Positions 34,576 through 44,788 of a stretch of 64,000 bases of DNA are shown in pieces (the first letter of the stretch is position 1; each line of letters opens with the position of its first letter). The notes under the pieces were generated by a model. It saw only the letters and a program-made list of their open reading frames with translations, made no database searches and was not told the DNA's origin. A program made the translations under genes and the position numbers. The stretch comes from an uncultured Acidobacteriaceae bacterium (lineage in GTDB: Bacteria; Acidobacteriota; Terriglobia; Terriglobales; Acidobacteriaceae), in NCBI GenBank assembly GCA_903904755.1, contig CAIVDV010000075.1, forward strand, positions 1-64,000. Reading direction: 5' to 3'.

Positions 34576-35238
34576 GGCGTCTCCTCCAAAAACCACACCC
34601 TCAGGCGCGGTCCCTATCCCTGCTCTGCTTCTCTGCCTGTCTCGCCTCAACCGGGCTCTCAGGCTCTTCACCGCCGGGCTTCCCCTCCGCAACCTCTGCG
34701 GCAGACCCCCCGCCAGTCTTCCGTTTCCCCTTCCCAAACCTCGGGAATTTTCAAAACCGTCAGCTACACGGTCTCCGGAACAGCAGCCATTCAACTCGCC
34801 CCACTACAAACCGCGAAACGTAACCGGGGGTGAAATTTACAGTGCAAAATATCGGGTGCCTGTTAACCGGAACCGCCGCCTCAGCCCCACCCTGCCCCCT
34901 CCGATTAACGGTGTTTACCCCACCCCAGCACCCAACCGTATAACCGCCTCTCACCCCCTCCAGCGCAACCCCGCCACCACGCCCATCCACCCGCCAAGCC
35001 ACGCCAATCCACCACAGCGCTTTACTAAATCGCTGAAGTTACTGCATTTCCGCAATTCCCATATCCCGAGCCACCAGTCCTACCCTCCCCCCACCCCCTC
35101 CGTTACCCCACCCCCGACCGTTCTATACCCCCATTCATCAGCTCCACACCCCCACCCCTCCACCTCCTCTCCCCTCCCTCTCCCGCCCTCCTCCAATCCC
35201 AATCCACCCCCGCTCCCCGCCCAACCCCTCGCCCCTTA
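34576..35238. promoter_or_regulatory. Divergent control region between receptor/GH81 and TPR/CRTAC1 genes
   Basis: Together with 35239-35355 this is a 780-base gap between two divergent transcription units. TTTAC boxes occur at 34836-34840 and 34914-34918, and GTTAAC at 34862-34867. Sequence around them is more A+T-rich than the coding regions. No supported gene lies within it. Promoters for both directions are expected here, but I could not place -35/-10 pairs with confidence. Confidence 0.45.
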
Positions 35239-35300
35239 CGATTTACGGGTTAACTCCCCTTTCGCCGTCAAAATTTACTCCCCTCATCAGCCGTAAATCG
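35239..35300. promoter_or_regulatory. Dyad and direct repeats upstream of the TPR gene
   Basis: CGATTTACGG (35239-35248) and CCGTAAATCG (35291-35300) are perfect 10-base inverted repeats. Between them are two direct repeats, TTAACTCCCCT (35250-35260) and TTTACTCCCCT (35274-35284), spaced 24 bases start to start. GTTAAC overlaps the first. This layout fits a cooperative regulator binding about 55-117 bases before the TPR start codon. Confidence 0.5.
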
Positions 35301-35355
35301 CCACCGTCCAAATGCCCCGGTTGCCCGCCGCAGCCAGCCGCGCTATGGTAGGCGA

Positions 35356-36678
35356 ATGCGATTCTCTCCGGCCTCCACCACCCGCTCTCTGCTCGCAGCC
35401 TGCCTCCTTGGCATCGCCGCAGCAGCCTGCGCGCAGGCCAATCCCGACCCAACCACCCCAGCCGCGACCCCGTTCGAACAGCTCGTTCACGACGGCTTCG
35501 CCCTCCACCAGCAGGCCCGCTTCACTGAATCCATCCCACTCTTCCAGCGCGCCCTCCGCCAGCAGCCCACCGACTACTTCGCCAACCTCCTCCTCGGCAT
35601 CGACCTCCTCCGCGTCTCCCGACCCCAGCAGGCCCTGCCCCATCTGGAAGCAGCCGCCCGCCAGCGCCCCTCCGAACTCATCCCCCAGCAATACCTCGGC
35701 GAAACCCAGGCATCCCTCGCCCACTACGGCCCCGCAGCACTCGCCTACCAGCACGCCGTACAGCTCAGCCGCAACTCCTCTGACCCCTCAGACCAGGAAG
35801 CCGCCCTCCTCTCCTGGGCCTCCTTCGCCATTGAGCGCTTCCGCCAAATCGAATCCACCCTCCGCGCCACCACCCAGGGCGAAGCCGTCGCACGCGCCAT
35901 CCAGCAATCCGCCGGCCAACCCCTCCCCCCCTCCGCCCGCCAGTGCGCTGCCCAGCTCCCCTCCCTTGAGCGCCAACTCGCACTCCCCACGCCCCCGCTC
36001 CCCGCCACCACCACCCAACTCGCCCTCTGCTACGCCGCCCAGGCCGGCTTTGCCGCCGCTGACCTCGCCACCAGCTCCCAGAACCACGACCAGGCCGCCA
36101 TCCATCGCCTCCGCGGCGACGTCCTCCTCCGTATTAAGGAAGACCCCCAGGCCGCCATCGCCGAGTTCCAGCAATCCCTCACCCAGCGCCCCGGCGACCC
36201 CGCCATCCTCGAACGCCTTGCCGAAGCCCAGTGGACCGCCGGCGACGCCGACAGCGCCCGCGCCTCCGCACAATCCGCTCTCCTCGCCGACCCCCACCGC
36301 CAGGCCGCCATCCGCACCCTCGCCGCCATCGCCGTCTCCACCCGCGACTACCCCACCGCCATCCCCCTGCTCCGCCAGCTCGCCGCCGAAGCCCCCGGCG
36401 ACCGTCTCGCACCCGTCGAACTCGGCCGCGCCCTCGCCCAAACCGGCCAGGAAGCCGAGGCCTCCGCCCTCCTCGCTCCCGCCCTCGCCGCCGGCTACCC
36501 CGACGAAAAGGGCGCGCTCCACGCCCTCCTTGCCCGCTGCCTCCGCCGCACCGGCCGCCCCCAGGAGGCCGAGGCCGCTGAATCCGAAGCCCGCCGCCTC
36601 TCTGACGACTTCCAGCGCCGCTCCGCCGCCCCCGCCACCGCGCCACCTGCCTCCCCGGTCGCCGAGGCCCCCAAATGA
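35356..36678 (+). CDS. Exported tetratricopeptide-repeat protein
   Basis: A 440-residue protein with a signal peptide (TTRSLLAACLLGIAAAACAQA) and TPR helices throughout, for example FALHQQARFTESIPLFQRAL and EFQQSLTQRPGDPAILERL. The AAAC before AQA could be a lipoprotein cysteine, though the box is not canonical. It overlaps the CRTAC1 gene by four bases (ATGA). In acidobacteria such TPR proteins accompany CRTAC1 proteins and Oar receptors; a periplasmic scaffold role is inferred. Confidence 0.83.
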   Translation: MRFSPASTTRSLLAACLLGIAAAACAQANPDPTTPAATPFEQLVHDGFALHQQARFTESIPLFQRALRQQPTDYFANLLLGIDLLRVSRPQQALPHLEAAARQRPSELIPQQYLGETQASLAHYGPAALAYQHAVQLSRNSSDPSDQEAALLSWASFAIERFRQIESTLRATTQGEAVARAIQQSAGQPLPPSARQCAAQLPSLERQLALPTPPLPATTTQLALCYAAQAGFAAADLATSSQNHDQAAIHRLRGDVLLRIKEDPQAAIAEFQQSLTQRPGDPAILERLAEAQWTAGDADSARASAQSALLADPHRQAAIRTLAAIAVSTRDYPTAIPLLRQLAAEAPGDRLAPVELGRALAQTGQEAEASALLAPALAAGYPDEKGALHALLARCLRRTGRPQEAEAAESEARRLSDDFQRRSAAPATAPPASPVAEAPK

Positions 36679-38342
36679 CCCTCTCCCGCCGCCGATTCCT
36701 CCGCAACTCCTCCGGCCTCCTCCTCGCCACCGGCTCCCCCGCCTGGCTCCGCTCCGCGGCCGCGACACCAGCCCCCATCCGCATGGAACTCGGCGCACCC
36801 GGCCTCGACTTCGTCCTCGAAAACTCCGCCGCCGGCCGCATGTATCAGGTCGAAACCGTCCTCGGCGGCCTTGGCGTCATCGACTACGACAACGACGGCT
36901 GGCCCGACCTCTTCTGCACCAACGGCGCTGCCCTCCCCAGCCTTGAAAAATCCACCCCCGCCCTCTGGAACCGCCTCTACCGCAACAATCGCGACGGCAG
37001 CTTCACCGACGTCACCGAAAAATCCGGCCTCCAGGGCACCGGCTACTCCATGGGCGTCGCCGTCGCCGACTACAACAACGACGGCCACCAGGACATCTTC
37101 GTCGCCGGCGTCCACGGCAACCACCTCTACCGCAACAACAGCGACGGCACATTCACTGACGTTACCCAGAAAGCCGGCCTCTCCGGTCCCGGCTCCCTCG
37201 GCCGCCCCGCTTGGACCGTCGCCGCCTGCTGGCTCGACTACGACTCCGACGGACACCTCGACCTCTTCCTCTCCAACTACTGCGATTGGTCCCCCGGTAC
37301 CGACCCCATCTGCGGCGGCCTCGCAGACGGCTCCCGCGCCTACTGCCACCCCGACCGCTACCGCGCCCAGCAAATGCAGCTCTTCCACAACAACGGCGAC
37401 GGCACATTCACTGAAGTCACCCGCAAAGACGCGCTCCCCGAACTCCTCGGCAAAGGCATGGGCATCGCCCTCTCCGATTTCGCCTCCGACAACCACCCCG
37501 CCCTCTTCATCGCCAACGACAACGCACGCAACCTGCTCCTCCGCTTCCTGGGCAAAGCATTCTCTGAGACCGGCATCGAAGCCGGTGTCGCCTACAACGG
37601 TGACGGCCGCAACATCTCCGGCATGGGCGCCGATTTCGGCGACATCGACGGCGACGGCCTCCCCGACATCGTCATGACTGGCCTCAAAAACGAAACATGG
37701 GAAGTCTTCCTCAACCGCGGCAAGGGCCTCTTTGACGACGGCTCCGTCTCCTCCGGCCTCCTCAATCTCAGCCGCCAGGCCTCCGGATGGGGCTGCGGCC
37801 TCGTCGATCTTGACAACGACGGATGGCTCGACCTCTTCGTCGCCGGCGGCGGCCTCGAACCCAAAGACGCTCAGCCCAACCGCATCTTCCGCAACCTCGG
37901 CGGCCGTTTTTCCGATGCTTCCGCCACCGCCGGCCCCGATTTCGCCCGCCCCGCACTCCATCGCGGCGTTGTCTTTGCGGACTTCGACCGCGACGGCCGC
38001 ATCGACGCCGCCGTCACCGCCATCCACGGACGCACCGAGCTCTGGTGGAACCGCACCCCCAACCTCAACCACTGGCTCCAGCTCACCCTCACCGGCACCG
38101 CCAGCAACCGCTCCGCCATCGGCGCACTCGTCACCTGCCGCACCGCCTCCGTCCCAAAAACCCAGTCCCGCACCGTCAACTCCTCCGTCGGCTACGCCTC
38201 CTCCTCTAGCCTCACCCTCCACTTCGGACTTGGCCCGGAATCCTCCGCCCAAATCGACATCCGCTGGCCCTCAGGCCGCCTCCAGTCTCTCGGCTCTGTC
38301 CCCGCAAACCAGCGCCTTTCCATCTCCGAGCCGGCCTCGTAA
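36675..38342 (+). CDS. CRTAC1-family FG-GAP/ASPIC-UnbV protein with Tat signal
   Basis: A 555-residue exported protein. The start TLSRRRFLRNSSGLLLATG is a twin-arginine signal. The mature part is a seven-bladed beta-propeller of FG-GAP/VCBS repeats with calcium-type DxDxDG loops (DYDNDGWPDLF, DYNNDGHQDIF, DIDGDGLPDIV, DLDNDGWLDLF, DFDRDGRIDA). It ends in an ASPIC/UnbV domain (SVGYASSSSLTLHFGLG, DIRWPSGRLQSL). Family members bind ligands or proteins at the surface. It is coupled to the TPR gene and followed by an Oar receptor, a recurrent trio probably serving uptake of one substrate. Confidence 0.9.
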   Translation: MTLSRRRFLRNSSGLLLATGSPAWLRSAAATPAPIRMELGAPGLDFVLENSAAGRMYQVETVLGGLGVIDYDNDGWPDLFCTNGAALPSLEKSTPALWNRLYRNNRDGSFTDVTEKSGLQGTGYSMGVAVADYNNDGHQDIFVAGVHGNHLYRNNSDGTFTDVTQKAGLSGPGSLGRPAWTVAACWLDYDSDGHLDLFLSNYCDWSPGTDPICGGLADGSRAYCHPDRYRAQQMQLFHNNGDGTFTEVTRKDALPELLGKGMGIALSDFASDNHPALFIANDNARNLLLRFLGKAFSETGIEAGVAYNGDGRNISGMGADFGDIDGDGLPDIVMTGLKNETWEVFLNRGKGLFDDGSVSSGLLNLSRQASGWGCGLVDLDNDGWLDLFVAGGGLEPKDAQPNRIFRNLGGRFSDASATAGPDFARPALHRGVVFADFDRDGRIDAAVTAIHGRTELWWNRTPNLNHWLQLTLTGTASNRSAIGALVTCRTASVPKTQSRTVNSSVGYASSSSLTLHFGLGPESSAQIDIRWPSGRLQSLGSVPANQRLSISEPAS

Positions 38343-38530
38343 AACCCGATTCCCGTTATTTTGTTCCGGAATATTGCTCTGTCTGCCGCTCACCCCGCCC
38401 CCAACCATAAAACACAAGAAATATCGCCAGCCCGGATAGACTGTGCCGTTTCTGAGGACTATCAATGGTCTCCATACATGCTGGACCTGCGCCCAACAGC
38501 GCCTGTCCCGCAGTTTTGGAGGCAACACCC

Positions 38531-41500
38531 ATGCGTTTTAACAAAATTCCAGCCGCATTCGGACGGATGGCCGTCCTGGTCCTGGCGCTCGTCGCGCTCG
38601 TTGGCCTCGTGAGCCGTCCGCTGGTCGCGCAGTCATCGAACGCGCAACTCAGTGGCCTGGTCACCGACTCCACCGGCGCTGTCATCCCCAACGCCGAAGT
38701 CCACGCCACAAACACGGCCACCAACGTGGCCTACAAGGCCACTTCCAACGGCGCGGGTATCTATGTGTTGCCCGAACTCCTCCCCGGCATCTACAACATC
38801 AAGGTCTCCGCCCAGGGCTTCGGCGTCCTCAACCGCACCGGACTCACCCTCTCCACCGGCGACCATCTCGCACAGAACTTCGAGCTCAAGCTCGGCTCTG
38901 TCGAAACCTCCGTCGTTGTCAGTGACAGTGTCCCGCTCCTCTCCTCTGAGCAGGCCTCCACCTCCGACGTCCTCGACAACAAGATGATCACCGAGCTGCC
39001 CCAGCTCAACCGCAACGCGCTCGACCTCATCTCCACCTCCCCCGCCATTCAGGGCTCCGGGCCCCAGGTCGATAACCTCCAGTCCCTCGCCCAGGGCAAC
39101 GCAGCATACCTCATCGCCAACACCGGAAACGCCTTCTCCGTCTCCGGCGGTCAAAACAACGGCAGCAGCATCTCCGTCGATGGCAACCCCGTTCAGGAAG
39201 CTGAATTCAACAACGCCAACCGCGCCATCCCCACTCCTGACTCCGTCTCCGAGTTCCGCGTGGAAAGCGGCGTCCTCACCGCAGACGTCGGCCGCTACGC
39301 CGGCGGCGTCATCTCCATGCAGACCCAGAGCGGCGGCAACGACTACCACGGCCGCGCCTTCATGTACCTCCGCAACCAGAACCTAAACTCCAACACCTGG
39401 TCCAACAACGCCTCCGGCGTCAACCGCCAGGCCTTCTCCCAGAAAAACTACGGCTTCGCCGGCGGCGGCCCCGTCCGCGTCCCCAAGGTCTACAACGGAA
39501 AAGACAAGACCTTCTTCTACTTCGCATGGGAAGGCGAGCGCTTCAACGAAAGTCAGCTCGTCAAGAGCAGCATTCCCACCGCGCTCAACCAGGCCGGCGA
39601 CTTTTCTCAGACCGTCATCAACTACAGCGACGGCAACCCCGTCTACGCCACCCTCTATGACCCATTCAACGGCGCCATGGACAACAACTCCGCCGACTGC
39701 ACCGGCCCCTTTGCCGGGCAGGAATCCTGCTGGGTTCGTCCCCAGTTCGCCGGCGCAAAAATCCCCTCGGTTGCCACCGGCAGCCTCTCCGGACAAAGCA
39801 AGCTCTTTGCCCACTACCTCGCCCTTTGGCCCTCTCCCAACCACACCCCTGATGGCGTCAGCGACCACGTGAACAACCGCTACGACATCACCAAACTCCA
39901 AACCCCCATCGACAAGTACTTCCTCCGCATCGATGACGCCATCAGCGGAACCCAGCACGTCCAGGCCAGCGTTGACCGCTCCATGGTCACCGCCAACGTC
40001 CCGGCACCCTTCAAGCACGCCGGCACCTCGCTCACCACCGACGAGGACTACATCGGCTCCTTCCTTTACACCTGGTCCATCACCCCGCGCACCGTCTTCA
40101 ACCTCCACCTCGGCGTCGGCGTCACAGACCTCGTCTCCACCGGCGTCTCCGGCGACGGCTCACTCCCTGACCCCAGCCTCGACACCTCCACCTGGGGATG
40201 GGATCCCCTCATCACCAGCAACCCCGCAAACGTCACCAAGGAAATCGCTCCCGTCGTCACCATCGGCGGCTATGCGGGCGGCTACACCAACGTCGGCGGA
40301 GATCAGTACGACTCCTTCCTCACACAGACTGAAAACGGCTCCGCTTCGCTCACCCGCCAAATCGGCCGCCACACCTTCAAAATCGGCTGGGAGCAGTACT
40401 TCATTCGCTTCACTGAGCAGGGCGGCGACAAAACCGGCGTCATCGGACTCGGCGCAGGCGGCGGCTCCAACCAGTACGCCAACAACAACGACGGCCTCAC
40501 CGGCTCCTCCCTCGCCGAGCTCATGATGGGATCCTCCAACCTCAACTCCTGGGGCTCCAGTTGGGACATCACCCCCTACGGCTGGAACCAGGCCGCCTAC
40601 ATCATGGACGACTGGAAGGTCAACAGCAAGCTCACCGTGCAGCTCGGCGTCCGCTGGGATCACGATGGCCCTCGCAAGGGCCGGCACGGCTTCGGCGGAC
40701 TCATCTATGACATGACCGCCAAAAACGTCCTCACCCCCAACAGCGACTGGAGCTGGGCACAGGTCACCGACCTCGAACCCGGTCTCGGCAGCCTCGGAAC
40801 ACCGGCATGGCTTACCCAGGGCGCAACCGGCCGCCTGGCTCTCAACAACACCACGGAGTACCCCAGCAAAAACCTCTACACCACCAACATCGCCAACTTC
40901 CAGCCCCGTATCGGCATCAGCTACGCCATCGACGAAAAGACCGTCCTCCACCTCAGCGCAGGCATGATCGACCAGGGACTCAACGGCCTCTCCACCGACT
41001 GGCAGAGCTTCTACTACAACACCAACATCTTCAACCAGGTCTCCTCCCAGGACGGCATGCACTGGATCTCCGAGCTCTGCTCCTGCGACCACGGCCTGCC
41101 CAGCTTCCCCGCCCTTCCCGGCGGCGGCAACCTCGGCTGGATCGCACCGGTCTCCAACAACACCCAGTTCTGGAATGAAACCTACGGCTCCTACTCCGCC
41201 AACGCAAACGGCGCAGGAACCGCACTCAGCCACTACGACACCCCCACCAACTACATGTGGGGCGTAAACTTCCAGCGTCAGCTCGGCCGCGACTGGGTCG
41301 CCACCATCGAGTACGACGGCATCAAGGGTGTCCATCAGCTCATGCACGTCCAGTCTGAGTGGAGCCTCAACAACGTCCCGCTCAACTACTACCAGCTCGG
41401 CTCCCATCTCAACGACCAGGTGCCGAACCCCTTCCTCAACCAGTCCCAGAGCTTCACCGGCGCCACCACCGTGCCGCTGGCCCAGCTCCTCGGCCTCTCT

Positions 41501-42352
41501 CCCCAATACGGCGGCACCAACTCCACCACGCCCGGTCAGGTCTCGTGGGGCAAGTCCTTCGCCAACTTCGCCAACATCCAACTCCAGTCCCGTAACTTCA
41601 AGGGCCTTGAAATCATGGCTTCCTACGCCATCCGCAAGACCCTCACCAACGCGGCCAGCACCGACATTCAGCAGCAGGGACTCGCGTACGGCCTCCTCCA
41701 GAACCCCCACAACCTCATGGAAGGCTACGCCGTTTCCCCTTCTGAAATGCCACAGACACTCAAGCTCAACTACTCCTACGACCTCCCCATCGGCCGTGGC
41801 CGTCAGTTCCTCTCCAACCCCTCCGGGCTCGGTGGTTACCTCGCCGATGCTCTCGTCGGCGGATGGGCGGTTGCCGGCATCTCCACCTGGGACCCCAAGG
41901 GTACCCCCGTTCAGGTTCCCACCGTCGATGGCGGCCAGCAGGTTCCGGGCGCCTCTCTTCGTTGGGGCTTTGCCAACAAGAGCTTCAAAAAGTCCGGCGT
42001 CAGCTATAAGGACGCTCTCGTCGTCAACGGCAACTGGGCAAACAAGGCTACCGGCGTGCTCAACGGCAGCGCCTTCACCCGCACCGCAAACTACTCCCTC
42101 GCAAACTCCCCGGTCTACTTTGCCAACCTGCGCAACCCCGGCAACTTCTACGCCGACATGAGCATCCTCAAGAAGTTCTACCTCGGCAGTGACAAGACTC
42201 GGAACTTTGAGCTCCGCATCGAGGCCCAGAACATCCTCAATCACCCCAACTTCGGAAACATCATCTCCGATCCCGACTCTGCCACCTTCGGTGGTGTCAA
42301 TGGCAAATCCGGTCAGCGCGTCATGCAGGCCGGCCTCCGCTTCTTCTACTAA
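38531..42352 (+). CDS. Oar-type TonB-dependent outer-membrane receptor
   Basis: A 1273-residue receptor starting at ATG 38531 with GGAGG nearby; an upstream in-frame ATG at 38465 would bury the signal peptide (MAVLVLALVALVGLVSRPLVAQ). Residues about 25-110 form the carboxypeptidase-regulatory domain (AQLSGLVTDSTGAVIPNAEV, ELLPGIYNIKVSAQGFGVL). The plug contains ISVDGNPVQEAEFNNANRAI and ADVGRYAGGVISMQTQSG. The barrel ends QAGLRFFY, an aromatic C-terminus. The 188-base leader upstream is relatively A+T-rich. The substrate is unknown; the following GH36 gene makes an oligosaccharide plausible. Confidence 0.9.
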   Translation: MRFNKIPAAFGRMAVLVLALVALVGLVSRPLVAQSSNAQLSGLVTDSTGAVIPNAEVHATNTATNVAYKATSNGAGIYVLPELLPGIYNIKVSAQGFGVLNRTGLTLSTGDHLAQNFELKLGSVETSVVVSDSVPLLSSEQASTSDVLDNKMITELPQLNRNALDLISTSPAIQGSGPQVDNLQSLAQGNAAYLIANTGNAFSVSGGQNNGSSISVDGNPVQEAEFNNANRAIPTPDSVSEFRVESGVLTADVGRYAGGVISMQTQSGGNDYHGRAFMYLRNQNLNSNTWSNNASGVNRQAFSQKNYGFAGGGPVRVPKVYNGKDKTFFYFAWEGERFNESQLVKSSIPTALNQAGDFSQTVINYSDGNPVYATLYDPFNGAMDNNSADCTGPFAGQESCWVRPQFAGAKIPSVATGSLSGQSKLFAHYLALWPSPNHTPDGVSDHVNNRYDITKLQTPIDKYFLRIDDAISGTQHVQASVDRSMVTANVPAPFKHAGTSLTTDEDYIGSFLYTWSITPRTVFNLHLGVGVTDLVSTGVSGDGSLPDPSLDTSTWGWDPLITSNPANVTKEIAPVVTIGGYAGGYTNVGGDQYDSFLTQTENGSASLTRQIGRHTFKIGWEQYFIRFTEQGGDKTGVIGLGAGGGSNQYANNNDGLTGSSLAELMMGSSNLNSWGSSWDITPYGWNQAAYIMDDWKVNSKLTVQLGVRWDHDGPRKGRHGFGGLIYDMTAKNVLTPNSDWSWAQVTDLEPGLGSLGTPAWLTQGATGRLALNNTTEYPSKNLYTTNIANFQPRIGISYAIDEKTVLHLSAGMIDQGLNGLSTDWQSFYYNTNIFNQVSSQDGMHWISELCSCDHGLPSFPALPGGGNLGWIAPVSNNTQFWNETYGSYSANANGAGTALSHYDTPTNYMWGVNFQRQLGRDWVATIEYDGIKGVHQLMHVQSEWSLNNVPLNYYQLGSHLNDQVPNPFLNQSQSFTGATTVPLAQLLGLSPQYGGTNSTTPGQVSWGKSFANFANIQLQSRNFKGLEIMASYAIRKTLTNAASTDIQQQGLAYGLLQNPHNLMEGYAVSPSEMPQTLKLNYSYDLPIGRGRQFLSNPSGLGGYLADALVGGWAVAGISTWDPKGTPVQVPTVDGGQQVPGASLRWGFANKSFKKSGVSYKDALVVNGNWANKATGVLNGSAFTRTANYSLANSPVYFANLRNPGNFYADMSILKKFYLGSDKTRNFELRIEAQNILNHPNFGNIISDPDSATFGGVNGKSGQRVMQAGLRFFY

Positions 42353-42371
42353 CCTTGCAAACGCCCTTGGA

Positions 42372-42407
42372 CGGGCTGGACAGAATCGACTTTCCCTGCC
42401 CAGCCCG
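42372..42407 (+). terminator. Stem-loop after the receptor gene
   Basis: CGGGCTGG (42372-42379) pairs with CCAGCCCG (42400-42407) around a 20-base loop, 20 bases past the receptor stop. No T-run follows, so it may be an attenuator or mRNA-stabilising hairpin instead of an intrinsic terminator. Confidence 0.35.
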
Positions 42408-42560
42408 CCCTTCCTCCACAACTGACTCTCCAGATATGTCTCATTTGAGCCGTGTTGCAGCGTATGGTAGCCTTCTGCCACCGCTCGAGCACGGCTCGTT
42501 CTTTCCTCGTTTTTCCGGCATTTCCCCTCTGCCGGCCCTCTACGCTGGAGCTCTGAAACC

Positions 42561-44786
42561 ATGCATCTCTCCCCTCGGTCCGCCTTCCTGCTCCTCCCGC
42601 TCCTGGCCGTCTGCCCCGCCGCCCTTCCCGCCGCCCACGCCCAAAGCTCCTGGCAGCTCTCCACCTCCGACACCAGCATCACCCTCGCCGCCGAGCCCCA
42701 CGCCGCCCATCTCCTCTCCATCGCCGGCCCCACCCACTCCCAACTCCTGAACTCCACACCCGAATCCCTCCCCTCCGCCGTCTACGCCACCCCGCAGCCC
42801 GATGCCCCCGCAATCCCCGTCTCCTGGACCTTTGACCCCGCCGGCACCACCGTCTCCAAGACCAGAATCGACCTCCTCTACCGCTCCGCCTCCCCGGCAC
42901 TCACCCTCCACTCCCTCTGGATCGCCCGCGCCGCCTTCGGCCCCATCGAGCACACCATCACCCTCGAATCTCACGACTCCCGCGAGTTCTGGCTCCCCCT
43001 CATCGACTCCCTCGCCCTCACTGACCCCAACCCCGGCAACGCCCTCCACCACTTCAGCGTCGAAAAAGGCGCAGACTCCCCCTCCGCACAGGGCACACAC
43101 CTCGCCGACATCACCCCCGGCTTCTCCTGGACCGGCTACTCCTCCACCTACGCCGACGCCTCCGCCAAGCTCCCCCGCGAAATCATCCCCTTTGAAATCC
43201 TCTACGCCGACTCCCTCCGCCAGCCCGGCTTTTACTTCGGCCTCGAATTCAGCGGGCGCACACGCATCACCTGCTCCCGTCAGACCTCCGCCCTCTCCAC
43301 CGTCCTCGGCCTCAACCCCGAACCCGGCCCCTATCGAACCCGCCTCACCCCCGGCGGCACCTTCTCCACCCCCACCGCCTTCCTCGGCGCATTTTCGGGA
43401 GGCCTCGACGGCGCAGGCAACCGCCTCCGCCTCTGGGTCCGCGATGTCCTCGGCAACCCCCTCACCTGGCGCGACCCCCACTACCCCTACGCCAACAACA
43501 ACTCCTGGGGCTCCGGCATGGCCGTCGACGAACCCCTCGCCCTCCGCATGATTCAGGACTCCAAAGAACTCGGCCTCGAGATGTACCACATCGATGCCGG
43601 CTGGTTCCGCAACGTCGGCGACTGGATCCCCGACCCCAAAAAATTCCCCCACGGCCTCGCCTTCATCGCCGACAAGGCCCACGCCGCCGGCCTCAAATTC
43701 GGCATCTGGACCGACTGGACCCAGGCCGCCCTCTCCACCGAGCCCAACGCCCTCAACATCCGCGACCCCAAAGTCGTCAACTGGATGATCTCCGACCTCG
43801 GCCCCGACTGGAAACCCGAAGAATTCAAGGGACAAACCATCGACATCGGTGTCCCCGCCGCCCAAACCTGGGCCGCCGCCGAACTCAAGCGCATCGTCGA
43901 AAGCTACCACCTCGACATGATCGAGCACGACGGCTACCTCCTCGCCCAGGGCTGCCTCCGCGCCGACCACCCCCACGCGCCCCCCATCGCCTCCACCGTC
44001 AAGGTCCTCCACGACTGGAGCTCCGACTTCATCACCGCCAACAACTCCACCGACGTCAGCGACCACACCGTCCGTGCCTACTACGCCCTCTACGAGCAGC
44101 TCCGCCGCGAACACCCCGGCCTCCTCTTCGAAATCTGCAACGACGGCGGACGCATGGTCGACTTCGGCTCCGCCGCCCACGGCGACTACTTCTCCATCAC
44201 CGACACCTACGACCCCCTCTCCAACCGACGCGCCTTCTTTGACACCAGCTACGCCCTCCCCGCCGCCATGCTTGAAAGCTACGTCGAAAAGTGGCCCACC
44301 CCCACCCTCGGCCAGTTCCGCTACATGCTCCGCTCCGGCATGATGGGCTGGATCTCCGTCATGCTCGACACCACCATCTGGACCCCCGAACAGCACCAGG
44401 CCGCCAAAGCCGAAATCGCCCTCTACAAGCAGCAGCTCCGCCCCCTCATCCGCGACGCCCGGCTCTTCCACATCTCCCCCCGCCCCGACGGCATCCACTG
44501 GGACGGCATCCAGTACTACGATCCCGCCCGCGCCACCGGCGTCGTCTTCGCCTTCCGTGGCACCATCCCCGACCAGCCCACCCACACCTTCCCCCTCGCC
44601 GGCCTCTCCCCCACTGCCCGTTACCGCCTCCACTTCCAGGACGCCTCATCCCCTGACCGCATCGCCACCGGCAGTGAACTCACCTCCGGCATCACCGTAA
44701 ACCTGCGCGACCCCCTCACCAGCGAACTCATCTTCCTCACCCGCGTCCCCACGCCCGCTGCCCACGCCGCGCACTCAAAGGAATAG
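42561..44786 (+). CDS. Secreted GH36-type alpha-galactosidase-like enzyme
   Basis: A 741-residue exported hydrolase. The signal peptide SAFLLLPLLAVCPAALPAAHA is followed by an N-terminal beta-sandwich and a (beta/alpha)8 barrel (NNNSWGSGMAVDEPLALRMI, DAGWFRNVGDWIPDPKKFPH). The predicted nucleophile is Asp near residue 458 in MIEHDGYL, where typical GH36 enzymes read LKWDMN. The acid/base would be Asp near 534 in FEICNDGGRMVDFG. The deviating nucleophile motif puts it outside the classic subgroup, so the sugar may not be alpha-galactose. GGAG lies nine bases before the ATG. The SDR gene begins two bases after its stop. Confidence 0.8.
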   Translation: MHLSPRSAFLLLPLLAVCPAALPAAHAQSSWQLSTSDTSITLAAEPHAAHLLSIAGPTHSQLLNSTPESLPSAVYATPQPDAPAIPVSWTFDPAGTTVSKTRIDLLYRSASPALTLHSLWIARAAFGPIEHTITLESHDSREFWLPLIDSLALTDPNPGNALHHFSVEKGADSPSAQGTHLADITPGFSWTGYSSTYADASAKLPREIIPFEILYADSLRQPGFYFGLEFSGRTRITCSRQTSALSTVLGLNPEPGPYRTRLTPGGTFSTPTAFLGAFSGGLDGAGNRLRLWVRDVLGNPLTWRDPHYPYANNNSWGSGMAVDEPLALRMIQDSKELGLEMYHIDAGWFRNVGDWIPDPKKFPHGLAFIADKAHAAGLKFGIWTDWTQAALSTEPNALNIRDPKVVNWMISDLGPDWKPEEFKGQTIDIGVPAAQTWAAAELKRIVESYHLDMIEHDGYLLAQGCLRADHPHAPPIASTVKVLHDWSSDFITANNSTDVSDHTVRAYYALYEQLRREHPGLLFEICNDGGRMVDFGSAAHGDYFSITDTYDPLSNRRAFFDTSYALPAAMLESYVEKWPTPTLGQFRYMLRSGMMGWISVMLDTTIWTPEQHQAAKAEIALYKQQLRPLIRDARLFHISPRPDGIHWDGIQYYDPARATGVVFAFRGTIPDQPTHTFPLAGLSPTARYRLHFQDASSPDRIATGSELTSGITVNLRDPLTSELIFLTRVPTPAAHAAHSKE

Positions 44787-44788
44787 TC

